Numbered from the stretch's first letter, positions 8,590 through 18,890 are shown. The stretch: 64,000 nt of DNA from Occidentia massiliensis (GCA_000309075.1 CANJ01000021.1:1-64000), one strand, 5' to 3'. Notes: a model not told the origin generated them from the sequence alone. Numbers and translations are program-made.

Positions 8590-10500
8590 TTAATAACCAA
8601 TTATAAAATAATTAACAATAATGAAAGTTAAAAATGTTACCATAGCTAAAGTTGCTATTAATATATAATGAGCTAAATATCCTGACTGCAATTTCTTTAG
8701 GCCAAAAAATCCAGTTTTTAATAAAAGTACAACTCCATCAGCTCCAAATTTATTAACGTATTTAGCATCAAATATACTTAAACTATCTGCAATGCTATTA
8801 AAACTTTTAACAAAAATAGCATTATATAATTCATCAAAATAATATTTATTTTTTACTACTTGAATAAAGCCTTTTATTAAAGCAGATTTCTTATCATAGT
8901 AACTTTTGTAATAATGAGCAAAAGCCCCTACCATTACCCCTAATACGCCTACTATTATTGGTAAAATTCTAACTATCCAATTTATATGAGCATGTTTTAG
9001 ACTACCACTAAATACTGAATTACCAAAATACGCAGGTTTAGTAATAGATAAAATACTATACCCATACCACCCAGAAATAATAGTTGCAAAAGCCAAAACT
9101 AATAGTGGCAGATTCATAATTAAAGGAGCTTCTTTAATTACAATCATATGAGGAAAAGAAGATATTTGATGAAAAATCCCAAGAATTAATTTTATAGAAT
9201 ATATTGCTGTAAAAAATACTGTAATAATACCAAGTAAATAAACAAAACTACTACTAAAAGAATTTGATATATAGATATGTTCAAGAATAACATCTTTGGA
9301 GTAATATCCTGATAAGGGAAATACTCCAATAATTGCAAGTGAACCAAGCCAAAATAATATATATGTATAAGGCATCATATAACATAATTGATCAGGCATT
9401 TTTTTCATATCTTGTTGGTGGACTACATGTATTATATTACCAGCACATAAGAATAGCATTGCTTTGAAAAAAGCATGTGTGATTAAATGAAATATTGCAG
9501 AGCTATAGGCAGAAACACCGCATGCTGCTACCATATAACCTAGTTGACTACAAGTAGAATATGCTATTACTTTTTTAATATCACTTTGAAAAATTGCAAT
9601 ACTAGCAGCAACTATACAAGTTAACCCCCCTATTATTGCAATAAAATTTAATATTAGCGGTGCATATTCAAACATAAACGAACACCGTACTAATAAAAAT
9701 ATTCCAGCAGTTACCATGGTTGCAGCATGAATTAATGCTGATGCTGGTGTTGGCCCTTCCATTGCATCAGGAAGCCATATATGTAGACCAATTTGAGCTG
9801 ATTTTCCTATGCATCCAATAAATAATAAAAGGCATATTAAGTTTAAGATACTTATTTTAAACCCTAAAATTAAAATAAAATTCTTAGCAAGCTGTGGAGT
9901 ATAGTTAAATACTATGTCAAAATCCACAGAATGACAAAAATAAATAATAACAATAATTCCTAAAATAAAAGCACAATCTGCAAATCTATTTACAATAAAT
10001 GCTTTATAAGCAGCAATAGTAGCAGTATATTTTTTATGCCAAAATCCTATTAATAGATAAGAACTAACTCCTACCCCTTCCCATCCAAAAAATAATTGGA
10101 GAAAATTATCTGATGAAACTAACATTAACATAAAAAATGTAAAGAAAGATAAATATGATATAAATTTATATAAGTTCTTATCGTCTTGCATGTAACCTAT
10201 AGAATGAATATGTACTATAGTAGAAATTAATGACACTACCATCAGCATTAATGCTGTTAATTTATCAACATAAATTGCCCAATGCGATTTAAAATTTAAT
10301 AACTCAATCCAATCAAGTAATATAATATGTTGTGCATCATCATCATATCTAATTTCAGCCCAAGTTATAATAGAGCAAAAACTAGAAATAAACATTAATA
10401 TAACTGCAATATAAGATACTATTTTTGCTTTAGTAGTATCACCAGCTATTCTACATACTAAACCAGAAATTAGTGGTAATATAACAACAAAAAATGACAT
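8590..10500 (-). CDS. nuoL: NADH-quinone oxidoreductase subunit L
   Basis: The distal proton-pumping subunit of complex I, which also carries the long lateral helix. At 636 aa it has the usual length. Signatures include FFGWEGVGVSSYLLIGFWH, EGPTPASALIHAATMV near residue 238 and KKVIAYSTCSQLGYM near residue 308. The C-terminal 80 residues include the YYFDELYNAIFVK block typical of NuoL. It begins two bases after nuoK ends. Confidence 0.97.
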   Translation of the reverse strand: MSFFVVILPLISGLVCRIAGDTTKAKIVSYIAVILMFISSFCSIITWAEIRYDDDAQHIILLDWIELLNFKSHWAIYVDKLTALMLMVVSLISTIVHIHSIGYMQDDKNLYKFISYLSFFTFFMLMLVSSDNFLQLFFGWEGVGVSSYLLIGFWHKKYTATIAAYKAFIVNRFADCAFILGIIVIIYFCHSVDFDIVFNYTPQLAKNFILILGFKISILNLICLLLFIGCIGKSAQIGLHIWLPDAMEGPTPASALIHAATMVTAGIFLLVRCSFMFEYAPLILNFIAIIGGLTCIVAASIAIFQSDIKKVIAYSTCSQLGYMVAACGVSAYSSAIFHLITHAFFKAMLFLCAGNIIHVVHQQDMKKMPDQLCYMMPYTYILFWLGSLAIIGVFPLSGYYSKDVILEHIYISNSFSSSFVYLLGIITVFFTAIYSIKLILGIFHQISSFPHMIVIKEAPLIMNLPLLVLAFATIISGWYGYSILSITKPAYFGNSVFSGSLKHAHINWIVRILPIIVGVLGVMVGAFAHYYKSYYDKKSALIKGFIQVVKNKYYFDELYNAIFVKSFNSIADSLSIFDAKYVNKFGADGVVLLLKTGFFGLKKLQSGYLAHYILIATLAMVTFLTFIIVNYFIIGY

Positions 10501-10502
10501 AC

Positions 10503-10826
10503 TTATCCTTTTAGTTGTTTTAGATCTTCCATTTCAATAGATGCACTATTGCGAAAATGCACTACAATTATTGCAAGTCCAATAGCAGATTCTGCTGCAG
10601 CAACCGATAATATAATTATACTAAAAACTTGTCCTGTAATATCATTAAAACAACTTGAAAATGCTACAAAGTTTATATTAACAGCAAGCAACATCAATTC
10701 TATTGCCATGAGAGTAAAAATCACATTACGCCTATTTAATATAATTCCTATTAGCCCTATTCCAAACATCATTGTTGAAACTATAAGATAATGTAGCAAC
10801 CCAATATCACCAATTATTTGAAACAT
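10503..10826 (-). CDS. nuoK: NADH-quinone oxidoreductase subunit K
   Basis: Small three-helix membrane subunit of complex I, 107 aa. The conserved glutamates of the quinone-side proton path are visible in [16 protein letters not shown] and [14 protein letters not shown]. Length and position between nuoJ and nuoL are standard, with a 10-base gap to nuoJ. Confidence 0.96.
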   Translation of the reverse strand: MFQIIGDIGLLHYLIVSTMMFGIGLIGIILNRRNVIFTLMAIELMLLAVNINFVAFSSCFNDITGQVFSIIILSVAAAESAIGLAIIVVHFRNSASIEMEDLKQLKG

Positions 10827-10836
10827 TAATTTCCTT

Positions 10837-11415
10837 CTATTTTACTTTTACAATCTTAATACTAGTATCTCTACTACGTTCAATCTGAGTTAAATGGTTT
10901 TGTCGTTTTACCCCCAACCTTTTTCGCAATGTAAGTACAATACATCCAACCATTGCAATAAATAATATTACTCCTGCTAATTGAAAAGGTAAAATATAAT
11001 CAGTATACAACACTCTACCTAGTAAATTTACGTTACTAATACTATTATTTACAAAAGTAGATTTATAGTTCTGAAAGCTGACAAATATAACTATACTTAA
11101 ATCACTTATCAAAATGAAAGCAATAATTAAAGCAACTGGAGTATTAAAAGCAATATATTTATTAACTACAGTAAAATTACTGAACTTTATCTCTATCATC
11201 ATAATTACAAACAAAAATAAAATAGCTACTGCTCCAGCATATACTATTATTAATATAAAAGCCAAAAATTCAGCTCCTAATAGAATAAATAAACCAGAAG
11301 TATTACAAAAAACAAATATTAACCATAATACTGCATGTACTGGGTTCCTACTAGTTATTACTCCTGCACTACCAACTAAAGCTAAAATAGCAAATAAATA
11401 AAAAAAGAATATCAT
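10837..11415 (-). CDS. nuoJ: NADH-quinone oxidoreductase subunit J
   Basis: Five-helix membrane subunit of complex I, 192 aa. Typical blocks are [40 protein letters not shown] and FVIMMIEI. A soluble tail rich in basic residues follows the last helix. It lies 8 bases after the end of nuoI. Confidence 0.96.
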   Translation of the reverse strand: MIFFFYLFAILALVGSAGVITSRNPVHAVLWLIFVFCNTSGLFILLGAEFLAFILIIVYAGAVAILFLFVIMMIEIKFSNFTVVNKYIAFNTPVALIIAFILISDLSIVIFVSFQNYKSTFVNNSISNVNLLGRVLYTDYILPFQLAGVILFIAMVGCIVLTLRKRLGVKRQNHLTQIERSRDTSIKIVKVK

Positions 11416-11423
11416 TATATTAA

Positions 11424-11910
11424 TTACTTATAAATATAATCAGCCTTTAATTTTTCAGCTAACACATGTTCCCACATATCACCATTTTTTAAGAGTTTTT
11501 CTTTATTATATAAAAGCTCTTGATGAGTTTCAGTAGCAAACTCTAGATTTGGCCCCTCAACAATTGCATCGACAGGACAAGCTTCTTGACACAACCCACA
11601 ATATATACATTTAGTCATGTCAATATCATATTTTGTTGCGCGACGCCCCCCCATCTGCTTTTTCCTCTGATTCAATAGTAATAGCCTGTGCTGGACAAAC
11701 TGCCTCACACAACTTACAGGCTATACATCTTTCCTCACCATTTGCATAACGTCTTAAAGCATGTTCTCCCTTAAATCTTGGACTTAATTTACTAACTTCA
11801 TTAGGGTAGTTAATAGTTACTTTTGGTTTAAAAAGATATTTCAAAGTTAAAAATAATCCAACTATAATTTCATATAGAAGAAAGGATTTAGCATATTGTT
11901 TTATTCTCAT
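11424..11910 (-). pseudogene. nuoI: NADH-quinone oxidoreductase subunit I, frameshifted in a G7 run
   Basis: NuoI carries the two [4Fe-4S] clusters N6a and N6b that pass electrons to N2 in the peripheral arm of complex I. The first cluster motif [12 protein letters not shown] is in the upstream frame, which ends after ...[13 protein letters not shown]. The second motif [12 protein letters not shown] is in the downstream frame. The frames meet at seven Gs (seven Cs on the given strand, 11646-11652). Reading six Gs gives [14 protein letters not shown] and an ordinary 161-aa protein. All other nuo genes around it are intact, so loss of function would be surprising; sequence error or slippage is more likely. 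Confidence 0.93.
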
Positions 11911-11922
11911 TATTGATACCTC

Positions 11923-12927
11923 TTAAACATTTGGTAAATTATTAGTATATACTAAAATACTTGATATTAATATTATCCAAATTAACGTAAATGGTAAAAA
12001 TATCTTTACCCCTAAATACATTAACTGATCATATCTATACCTTGGTAAAGTTGCTCGTATCCATAAAAAACAAAATAACATTGCTACTACTTTAACTATA
12101 AACCATATATATCCTGGAAGAAACTCTAATATTGATAAACTAAATGGTGGAAGGTATCCTCCTAAAAACATTATAGTCATTAAGCTACTAACTAGTACCA
12201 TATTTGCATATTCTCCAAGGAAAAACATGGCAAAAGACATTGAAGAATACTCAACATTGAACCCAGCAACTAACTCAGACTCTGCCTCAGGTAGATCAAA
12301 CGGTAACCTATTAGTTTTAGCTAACATTGATATAAAATACACCACTGCAAGAGGTAGCATCATTATTTCTAACCATACTGGCCTAGTTTTTTGTATCTCT
12401 ATAATTTCTGTTAAATTTAAAGTACCAGTAGTAATAAGAACAGCAACAATAACTAAACTCATTGACAATTCATACGAGATCATTTGTGCTGATGATCTTA
12501 TTGCCCCTAAAAAAGCATATTTTGAGTTACTAGCCCAACCAGCAATTATAATACCGTATACTCCAAGTGAGGTAACTGCTAATATAAATAATATACCAAC
12601 ATTAAGGTTAGAAACTACTATTCCTTTATCAATGGGTATTACTGCCCAACCAATTAGTGCTAAAACAAAAGTTATTACTGGAGCTATAGTAAATAAAAAT
12701 TTATCAGCTTTAGAAGGTACAATAGTTTCTTTAAAAATTAATTTTATTGCATCTGCTATTGGTTGCAACAAACCAAATGGACCAGTAACATTTGGCCCCC
12801 TCCTTAATTGTATAAAGCCAATAACTCTTCTCTCAGCCAGTGTAAGATACGCAACAGTTAATAAAATAGGAATAATAAAAGCTAGTATTTTTAGAGAGAT
12901 AAAACTAACCTCATAAATTATTGGCAT
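11923..12927 (-). CDS. nuoH: NADH-quinone oxidoreductase subunit H
   Basis: Membrane subunit that forms the quinone-binding pocket of complex I with NuoB and NuoD, 334 aa and eight predicted helices. Conserved stretches visible are [50 protein letters not shown] and [10 protein letters not shown]. The end of the protein carries the [15 protein letters not shown] block. It follows nuoG after about 98 bases and precedes nuoI by 12. Confidence 0.97.
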   Translation of the reverse strand: MPIIYEVSFISLKILAFIIPILLTVAYLTLAERRVIGFIQLRRGPNVTGPFGLLQPIADAIKLIFKETIVPSKADKFLFTIAPVITFVLALIGWAVIPIDKGIVVSNLNVGILFILAVTSLGVYGIIIAGWASNSKYAFLGAIRSSAQMISYELSMSLVIVAVLITTGTLNLTEIIEIQKTRPVWLEIMMLPLAVVYFISMLAKTNRLPFDLPEAESELVAGFNVEYSSMSFAMFFLGEYANMVLVSSLMTIMFLGGYLPPFSLSILEFLPGYIWFIVKVVAMLFCFLWIRATLPRYRYDQLMYLGVKIFLPFTLIWIILISSILVYTNNLPNV

Positions 12928-13025
12928 AATATTACAAATACATTTTAAACTTTTTACAAATAACCATAATTAAATAATTCCTAAAGACTAATTAATAGCA
13001 CAAATTTTATGCTGACTAATACTTT

Positions 13026-15077
13026 TTATTCTTTATTTTTAGATTTAACTTTACTACATTCTAACATAGTTAAAGAAACTTTAGTAATTGAATCAGTAAT
13101 ATAAAAATTACGCTCTTTTTTAGTAAATTCTTCTTTAGAATTGAGAACTTGATTAGTTTCTATATTATCAACATTACTTTTTACTACCTCTCCTATCTTT
13201 TGTAAAGATACAGCAACTTTCGAAGCTTGCGCTCTTAAATCTGCCAGGTCTTTAAAAAGAAAATTTAATTTTATTTTATCACATAAATTTTTAATTACTA
13301 ACCAATCTTCTTTTGCTAATCCAGGAGGTGGTACAGATTGTCTTGTATATTGGGCTCTACCTTCAAAATTAACATAAATTGCATTCTTTTCAGTATATGC
13401 AGCTCCAGGCAATACTACATCTGCATGATTAGCTCCAACATCACCATGGTGCCCTTGATAAACTACAAAGGCTTTTGTTAGCTTAGTCATATCTACATCA
13501 TCAGCATCTAGCAAATAAACAAATGATATTTCTCCTTGTTCACAGCCATCTAAAATTTCTTGAACATTTTTACCTTTATTACCTGGGCTAAACCCTAAAT
13601 CTAAAGCCCCAACTGTTGATGCATGGTTATGCAAAATATTATAACCATTGCAATTAGTATTAATAAAACCATATTTTTGGGCAATGCGCTGTGCTAACTC
13701 AAGTATCTTATAACCATCATTACGACTATATGTAAGATCCCCTATAATCATAATAGGATTTCTAGCGTTCCTAATTTCATCAATAATTTTATGAGTACCA
13801 TCTAAAATTTTAGTTAATAAATCAGGACTACTACCTAGTTCCGTTGCTTTAAATGTTTTACAAACATCTGCTGGGCCAATATTTAGTATTTTTAATTTTC
13901 CTTGCCGTTGTAACCTTCCTATTCTTGCTCCTAGTACTGGAGCAGAAAAATTAATATCAACACCTATAAGCAAACATAAATCAGCTGCTTCTACTCCTTG
14001 AATGGTAGTATTAAACAAATAATTTCCACGAGCAGTAAGATCCCACTTGTAACCAAATTGATTAGAATCAATATTGTTACAGCCTAAATTTTTCATTAAT
14101 AATTTAAGAGCAAACATTGATTCACAGTCAGCCATTACTCCAGCAATAGCAGCCATTTTATTACCTGGAATACCACTTATTTTATTAGCTACACATTGCA
14201 ATGCTTCATCCCAACTTACTTCTTGCAATTTAAAATTCTTTCTAATATATGGTCTATCAAGACGTTGGTATTTTAATCCATCATAAGCAAATCTACTTTT
14301 ATCTGATATCCACTCTTCATTAATCTCATCTCTGCAAGATGGCAAAACCCTCATTACCTCAAGCCCGCGTGAATCTATTCTAATATTTGCTCCCATAGCG
14401 TCAAATACATCAACTGACTCAGTGTGTTTAAGCTCCCATGAACGGGCTTTAAAAGCATAAGGTTTGGAATTTAATGCTCCAACAGGACAAAGATCTATAA
14501 TATTTCCAGATAATTCAGATTTTATAGCTTGCTCTAGGTAAGTTTGCACTTCCATATTCTCACTTCTACCAATAGCTCCTATTTCTGCTATACCAGCAAT
14601 ATCTTCAATAAATCTTATGCATCTAGTACAATGTATACAGCGAGTCATATGCGTTTCAATTAAAGGACCCATATATTTATCACTTATTGAGCGCTTATTT
14701 TCTTCAAATCTACTTGTCTGCCCTCCATATTTAAAAGCCTGATCTTGTAAATCACACTCTCCTCCCTGATCACAGATTGGGCAATCAAGAGGATGATTTA
14801 TCAATAAAAACTCTATAACACTTCTACGTGCCTTCTGTACTTTCATAGAATCAGTATGAATGACCATGCCATCTGCTACAGCCATAGCACATGATGCTAC
14901 TAATTTAGGTGATCTTTCAACTTCAACAAGGCACATACGACAGTTACCAGCAATAGCAAGACGTTCATGATAACAAAATCTTGGTACTTCTATTCCTGAT
15001 ATCTCGCAAGCTTGAATGATCGTGATACCATCTTCAACTTCAATTTTTTTATCATTAATTATTAAATTAGGCATCAA
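13026..15077 (-). CDS. nuoG: NADH-quinone oxidoreductase subunit G
   Basis: Largest peripheral-arm subunit of complex I, 683 aa. N-terminal [2Fe-2S] ferredoxin domain (residues 1-80) with cysteines in CYHERLAIAGNCRMC; then the His/Cys cluster in HPLDCPICDQGGECDLQ, the N4-type motif in RCIHCTRCIRF, and CPVGAL. A molybdopterin-oxidoreductase-like domain without a catalytic role fills the rest (DADDVDM, HHGDVGANHADVVLPG). It is the first nuo gene of this run; nuoA-F are not in the window. The upstream region is shared with frr, which is transcribed the other way. Confidence 0.96.
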   Translation of the reverse strand: MMPNLIINDKKIEVEDGITIIQACEISGIEVPRFCYHERLAIAGNCRMCLVEVERSPKLVASCAMAVADGMVIHTDSMKVQKARRSVIEFLLINHPLDCPICDQGGECDLQDQAFKYGGQTSRFEENKRSISDKYMGPLIETHMTRCIHCTRCIRFIEDIAGIAEIGAIGRSENMEVQTYLEQAIKSELSGNIIDLCPVGALNSKPYAFKARSWELKHTESVDVFDAMGANIRIDSRGLEVMRVLPSCRDEINEEWISDKSRFAYDGLKYQRLDRPYIRKNFKLQEVSWDEALQCVANKISGIPGNKMAAIAGVMADCESMFALKLLMKNLGCNNIDSNQFGYKWDLTARGNYLFNTTIQGVEAADLCLLIGVDINFSAPVLGARIGRLQRQGKLKILNIGPADVCKTFKATELGSSPDLLTKILDGTHKIIDEIRNARNPIMIIGDLTYSRNDGYKILELAQRIAQKYGFINTNCNGYNILHNHASTVGALDLGFSPGNKGKNVQEILDGCEQGEISFVYLLDADDVDMTKLTKAFVVYQGHHGDVGANHADVVLPGAAYTEKNAIYVNFEGRAQYTRQSVPPPGLAKEDWLVIKNLCDKIKLNFLFKDLADLRAQASKVAVSLQKIGEVVKSNVDNIETNQVLNSKEEFTKKERNFYITDSITKVSLTMLECSKVKSKNKE

Positions 15078-15179
15078 AAAATATAACTTTTAAGTACTAT
15101 AAGTAAAAAATTGACAATTTAATGAGTAAACTAAATTTGTAATATTTGCAAGCTTAACTTAACCAGTTTTAATAAGCTT

Positions 15180-15208
15180 TTGATAAATTTTGATAAAAAT
15201 AATACTTT
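15180..15208 (+). promoter_or_regulatory. Possible promoter for frr
   Basis: TTGATA, 17 bases, then TACTTT, about 125 bases before frr in the divergent frr/nuoG gap. The -35 match is good and the -10 match weak. In such AT-rich DNA chance matches are common. Confidence 0.25.
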
Positions 15209-15333
15209 ACATTAAATAATATACAATTAATTAATAAATAAAAAAAGTACTTGCTAAAATTAGTTATTTTAAATAAACAATTAGACAGTAAGTTAAATTA
15301 ATTATTAAGTACTCATTTAAACAGGTAAAACCA

Positions 15334-15894
15334 ATGAACAAGGAAGAACTGATTAAAAAACTTATATATAAAATGGAAAATTCATTTAAAATACTGAATG
15401 ATGAACTCAAAGGGTTAAGAATTGGTCGAGCATCTACATATTTACTAGACCCAGTTTTAGTTGAAGCTTATGGTAGTAAGGTACCAATATCACAACTTGC
15501 TACAGTTTCAACACCAGATGCACGCAGCATTATTATCCAAGTATGGGACAAACAGCTGGTTAAGAATGTAGAAAAATCAATTATAGAAGCAAATTTAGGG
15601 CTTAATCCTGTTTCTGATGATCAAACTATCAGAGTTCCAATCCCTATACTTACTGAAGAGAGAAGAAAAGAACTAATTAAAATAGCACATAAATATCAAG
15701 AAAAATGTAAAGTTTCTATTAGACATATAAGAAGTGAAGGCATGGAAATCATAAAGAAAGCTGAACAAAATTCTGAGCTCTCTAAAGATGATGCTCATCT
15801 ATATAGTGAGGACATTCAAAAACTAACTAATAAATATTCTAATGAAGTTGATGCATTAATAAAAGTTAAAGAAAAAGATATAATTAGTACTTAG
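15334..15894 (+). CDS. frr: Ribosome recycling factor
   Basis: With EF-G it splits the post-termination ribosome. 186 aa, the normal length. The recognised blocks are LKGLRIGRAS near residue 27, NLGLNPVSDDQTIRVPIP near residue 90 and LTEERRKELIK near 108. A weak AGGT lies about 10 bases before the ATG. It stands alone: pyrH and tsf, its frequent neighbours, are not here. Confidence 0.97.
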   Translation: MNKEELIKKLIYKMENSFKILNDELKGLRIGRASTYLLDPVLVEAYGSKVPISQLATVSTPDARSIIIQVWDKQLVKNVEKSIIEANLGLNPVSDDQTIRVPIPILTEERRKELIKIAHKYQEKCKVSIRHIRSEGMEIIKKAEQNSELSKDDAHLYSEDIQKLTNKYSNEVDALIKVKEKDIIST

Positions 15895-16049
15895 TTTATT
15901 AGTTACTTTTGTATTGTAGCTTAAAAATATTAACAGCCAAAACCCACCAAAAGTTATCCCAGCAAATTAAGTAGTTATAAAATTGCCCTCTACAACTAAG
16001 TCTTCTCAGATATAATAAAAGACAATTTTTAGTCAATAACTACAAATTG

Positions 16050-16086
16050 GTATGTTTATTACATATTTCTTAAATAAGAAACATAC
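16050..16086. terminator. Possible shared terminator hairpin between frr and the glycosidase gene
   Basis: TTTCTT-AAAT-AAGAAA forms an inner stem, extended by GTATG...CATAC across a left-hand bulge. It is followed by a T-rich stretch on the + strand. It sits just past the stop of the minus-strand gene and downstream of frr, so it could serve both. The stem is A/T-rich and weak. Confidence 0.3.
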
Positions 16087-18024
16087 TCATTTTATTTTAT
16101 TTAATGGTTGTGGGGTAACATATTTACTTTTATTACTTTTAAGCCATTGAATTTTTAAAGATTTTGGAGGAATATCTTGAAAATTTGTCTCCCTAAAGTT
16201 TGCTATTATAGATACAATATCACTAAAAGTTGTTTTTTGCACAGTTCTATCAGATGTTAAAAACTCAAAATCTGATAGTTCTTCTGTCATGATTAGTTCA
16301 TGCAAAGGTGTAAAATCTTGGGATAGTTGTTTAAGAATATGACTAAAATCCTTAATTAATTGAAAATCTAAACTCCATATAGAAGGTACACCATATAAAA
16401 ACTCTAATAAGAACCTATTTGGGTATAGATTTATAAATTTTACTAATGGTATCTCCCATCTATCAGTTGAAACACAAGACTCATGAAAAACAGCCTGCCA
16501 CATAGGAATACGATACACTGGATCATATCTTTTCATATAAATATCATCTGCCTGTGTTAATTTAAAAAATATTTGTGGTCGCCTTGCTGGTCCCCAACCA
16601 CCATATCTTTTTTTATCATGGGTCATTTCCCAATGTATATTATATAATGTACTAAAATTACCATGCGAAAAAGCAAGAAATGGTATAGACCAATAAGCTG
16701 CTGTTTCAGACCCTAAGACCACTTGTTGTCCTGACAAATATTCCAAATGTTTTTTCCGAATAGCTATATCCTCAAATATAGTTTGGGGATGATCATAACT
16801 GTAGTCATCAAAAGCCTCTCCAGTTGCATGGCAATCTAGGAAATAAGTGTTTATACCTTGACTTTTAAATTTACTAAAACGATTGTAAACAATCGAATTA
16901 TGAATATTATCTAGTGCTGTCATACTTACATGACATCCTCTCCCACCAAATCCTATGTTAATTTTACCATCTATAGTATGTACACAACCATTTGGGAAAA
17001 AATCGCTGCCAAAGTCAGTATTATGGCTATCAGAATCTTTTTGATGTTGCATTGTATGCCAAGAATCATACGGACCTATCAAATAGCCAAATTCTTTAGC
17101 TAATTTAATAAATTCTTCATTAACATAATCAGAGCTAACCCATGGTCCCTTATCTTCTTGGTTAGGTTTTTCTTCATAACCTAACCATAATTTAGTAATA
17201 CCAATATTTTTAAGTTCTTGTAATGATTTTATAGTTCTACCATCACCCCAAACATAAGCGTGTATAGCTCCACTCAATTTTTCAATATCTGGATTATCCT
17301 TAATTTTCTGTAAGAAAGTTCTATATACCCCAGACTCTTTAAGAAATGCTTTAAAAACTCTGGATGGCTCTAAAATATGTGGTTTAGAAAACGTAAAGCT
17401 AATTTCATAAAAAGGCTGTTTATCTCTTATTCTAAAATCATACTGAAAATTCTGTCTTGCTGGTAGACAGTTATTATTAAATTCAAACATATTCCTATAA
17501 GGAGTATGTAGTATCATGGTTATAGAAAAATCATCATAAAGATAGCCAAAAAATGGTAAAGATGGTCCTTCATTTTTAACTTTTTCAATAATAGGTCTTA
17601 AAATTTTATCATCTACAGGTATATATAATCCCTCACCTTCAGGAATAAGATAAGCTTTTAAATAAGAATTTTCATCAATAGAAGGCCAATGCAAAATTTG
17701 ATTAAATGTTGGATAAATCTTTATATGGAAACGATTTTGATGAACTGATAAATTTACCCTAAAACCATTTTGATATGTTATATCCCAAACATTATCCTTT
17801 TTATTACAAGATATAGGTTGGGAAAAATGCCTACTACATGGAACAATAATAGAAATTTTCCTATTAGGGAATTGAGATTGGACTGCTAAACCTAATCCTT
17901 TTGGTTGAACTATTAATATTTTATTTAACAAACTAATTGTAATTTTATCCTTAACATTTGCAATGCAAGGCACTGAAAAAATTAAAGAACAAAAAATAAA
18001 GAAAAGAATATTTAAAAACTTCAT
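16087..18024 (-). CDS. Exported glycoside-hydrolase-like protein (GH101/DUF5696-like)
   Basis: 645 aa with a clear N-terminal signal peptide (hydrophobic residues 5-20, then a likely cut near CIANVK), so it is exported. A beta-rich N-terminal half (about 25-240) precedes what looks like a (beta/alpha)8 barrel. Candidate catalytic acids are D397 in NTYFLDCHATGEAFDD and E440 in VVLGSETAAYW, matching the order of the nucleophile and the acid/base in GH101-like enzymes. Substrate cannot be read; GH101 enzymes cut O-glycans, so host mucin-type glycans are one possibility. It is followed by no operon partner and is divergent from the ankyrin genes. The family call is from pattern memory, so moderately sure. 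Confidence 0.6.
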   Translation of the reverse strand: MKFLNILFFIFCSLIFSVPCIANVKDKITISLLNKILIVQPKGLGLAVQSQFPNRKISIIVPCSRHFSQPISCNKKDNVWDITYQNGFRVNLSVHQNRFHIKIYPTFNQILHWPSIDENSYLKAYLIPEGEGLYIPVDDKILRPIIEKVKNEGPSLPFFGYLYDDFSITMILHTPYRNMFEFNNNCLPARQNFQYDFRIRDKQPFYEISFTFSKPHILEPSRVFKAFLKESGVYRTFLQKIKDNPDIEKLSGAIHAYVWGDGRTIKSLQELKNIGITKLWLGYEEKPNQEDKGPWVSSDYVNEEFIKLAKEFGYLIGPYDSWHTMQHQKDSDSHNTDFGSDFFPNGCVHTIDGKINIGFGGRGCHVSMTALDNIHNSIVYNRFSKFKSQGINTYFLDCHATGEAFDDYSYDHPQTIFEDIAIRKKHLEYLSGQQVVLGSETAAYWSIPFLAFSHGNFSTLYNIHWEMTHDKKRYGGWGPARRPQIFFKLTQADDIYMKRYDPVYRIPMWQAVFHESCVSTDRWEIPLVKFINLYPNRFLLEFLYGVPSIWSLDFQLIKDFSHILKQLSQDFTPLHELIMTEELSDFEFLTSDRTVQKTTFSDIVSIIANFRETNFQDIPPKSLKIQWLKSNKSKYVTPQPLNKIK

Positions 18025-18192
18025 TACAAATTAATTAACACAGTTAACATTAAAATACTATAAAGATTTTTCATCTATGATCAATATACGAGTATGTTTC
18101 TTCCTAAATTAATTCATATATTAATTATTTAACTATAACAGTAAAACAATACTTTAATTTTACTTAAAGTTAATTATATAAACTTTATATTA

Positions 18193-18228
18193 ATATATTT
18201 TTTATTAATTAAAAAATATATATTTTTT
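18193..18228. repeat. Nested A/T palindromes upstream of the first ankyrin gene
   Basis: Two overlapping perfect inverted repeats: 12-base arms (ATATATTTTTTA and its complement) around TTAAT at 18193-18221, and an 18-base palindrome of A6-TATATA-T6 at 18211-18228. They lie about 25 bases before the -35 box of the promoter below and could act as an UP-like element, an operator or simply bent DNA. Confidence 0.5.
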
Positions 18229-18251
18229 GTTTACAATTATTAAGGTATCTA

Positions 18252-18280
18252 TTAGTGTTATATTAACTAACTAGTATAAT
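18252..18280 (+). promoter_or_regulatory. Promoter of ankyrin gene 1 (shared ankyrin promoter)
   Basis: TTAGTG, 17 bases, TATAAT. The same two hexamers with the same spacing precede the two following ankyrin genes, and much of the spacer is also the same. The start codon is 21 bases after the -10 box, with GAGGT as Shine-Dalgarno in between. Confidence 0.72.
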
Positions 18281-18301
18281 AAGTAGAGAGGTAGCTTAAC
18301 A

Positions 18302-18802
18302 ATGTTATTTACAATTATACGTGATTTTATTGATAAACTTAAAGTATATATTTTATATTATATTCTAATTGAAAGTATTGAAAGATGTTACACTAACACC
18401 GTTTACCAAGTTCTTAACTGTGATGAAACGCATATCATCAATAATGTTATAAATACTAAAGATAAACATGGCAGGACACTTTTGATGTTAGCAACACAAA
18501 AAGAAAGTAATTTGCAAACAACTGAATTACATGAAATTATTAAAGCATTACTTAATCATAGTGAAACTAACATTAATGTTCGAGACAAATATGGCTATAC
18601 AGTCTTACACTACGCGATAATTGGAAGCAAACCTATAGATGTTATTAAAGCATTAGTTGATCATGGTGCAAATGTTCATGCCGAGGATAATTATGGCAGA
18701 ACTCCCTTGACATGGGCAGAAAAAACTGGTTATCATGAAATAGTTGGTATTCTTAAAACTAAAAAGCTGTTAGCAGAAACAGTAGAAATGCCAGATGTTT
18801 AG
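18302..18802 (+). CDS. Ankyrin-repeat protein 1 (short paralogue)
   Basis: 166 aa. It starts with the segment MLFTIIRDFIDKLKVYIL, which is nearly the same in the next two genes. Residues 50-150 hold about three ankyrin repeats (DKHGRTLLMLA, DKYGYTVLHYAI, DNYGRTPLTWAEKTGYHEIV). Ankyrin repeats bind proteins; in Rickettsiales several such proteins are secreted into the host, but no secretion signal is provable here. It lacks the large C-terminal domain of its neighbours and may be a shortened copy of them. Confidence 0.85.
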   Translation: MLFTIIRDFIDKLKVYILYYILIESIERCYTNTVYQVLNCDETHIINNVINTKDKHGRTLLMLATQKESNLQTTELHEIIKALLNHSETNINVRDKYGYTVLHYAIIGSKPIDVIKALVDHGANVHAEDNYGRTPLTWAEKTGYHEIVGILKTKKLLAETVEMPDV

Positions 18803-18890
18803 GAAGATAACCTTTTAATTAAAAAATTATTAGAATATATAAGTATAAAGTATTGTTTATTATTTAATAATAATTTATTCTTTTACTTTA

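Noticed and set aside
11424-11910. Programmed ribosomal frameshift in nuoI
   Set aside because: There is no slippery heptamer with a downstream structure, and the same kind of break occurs at other homopolymers, so error or polymerase slippage explains it better.
12227-12916. 229-aa ORF opposite nuoH
   Set aside because: Lies entirely antisense to a clear nuoH and has no recognisable domain; such shadows arise from the codon bias of AT-rich membrane genes.
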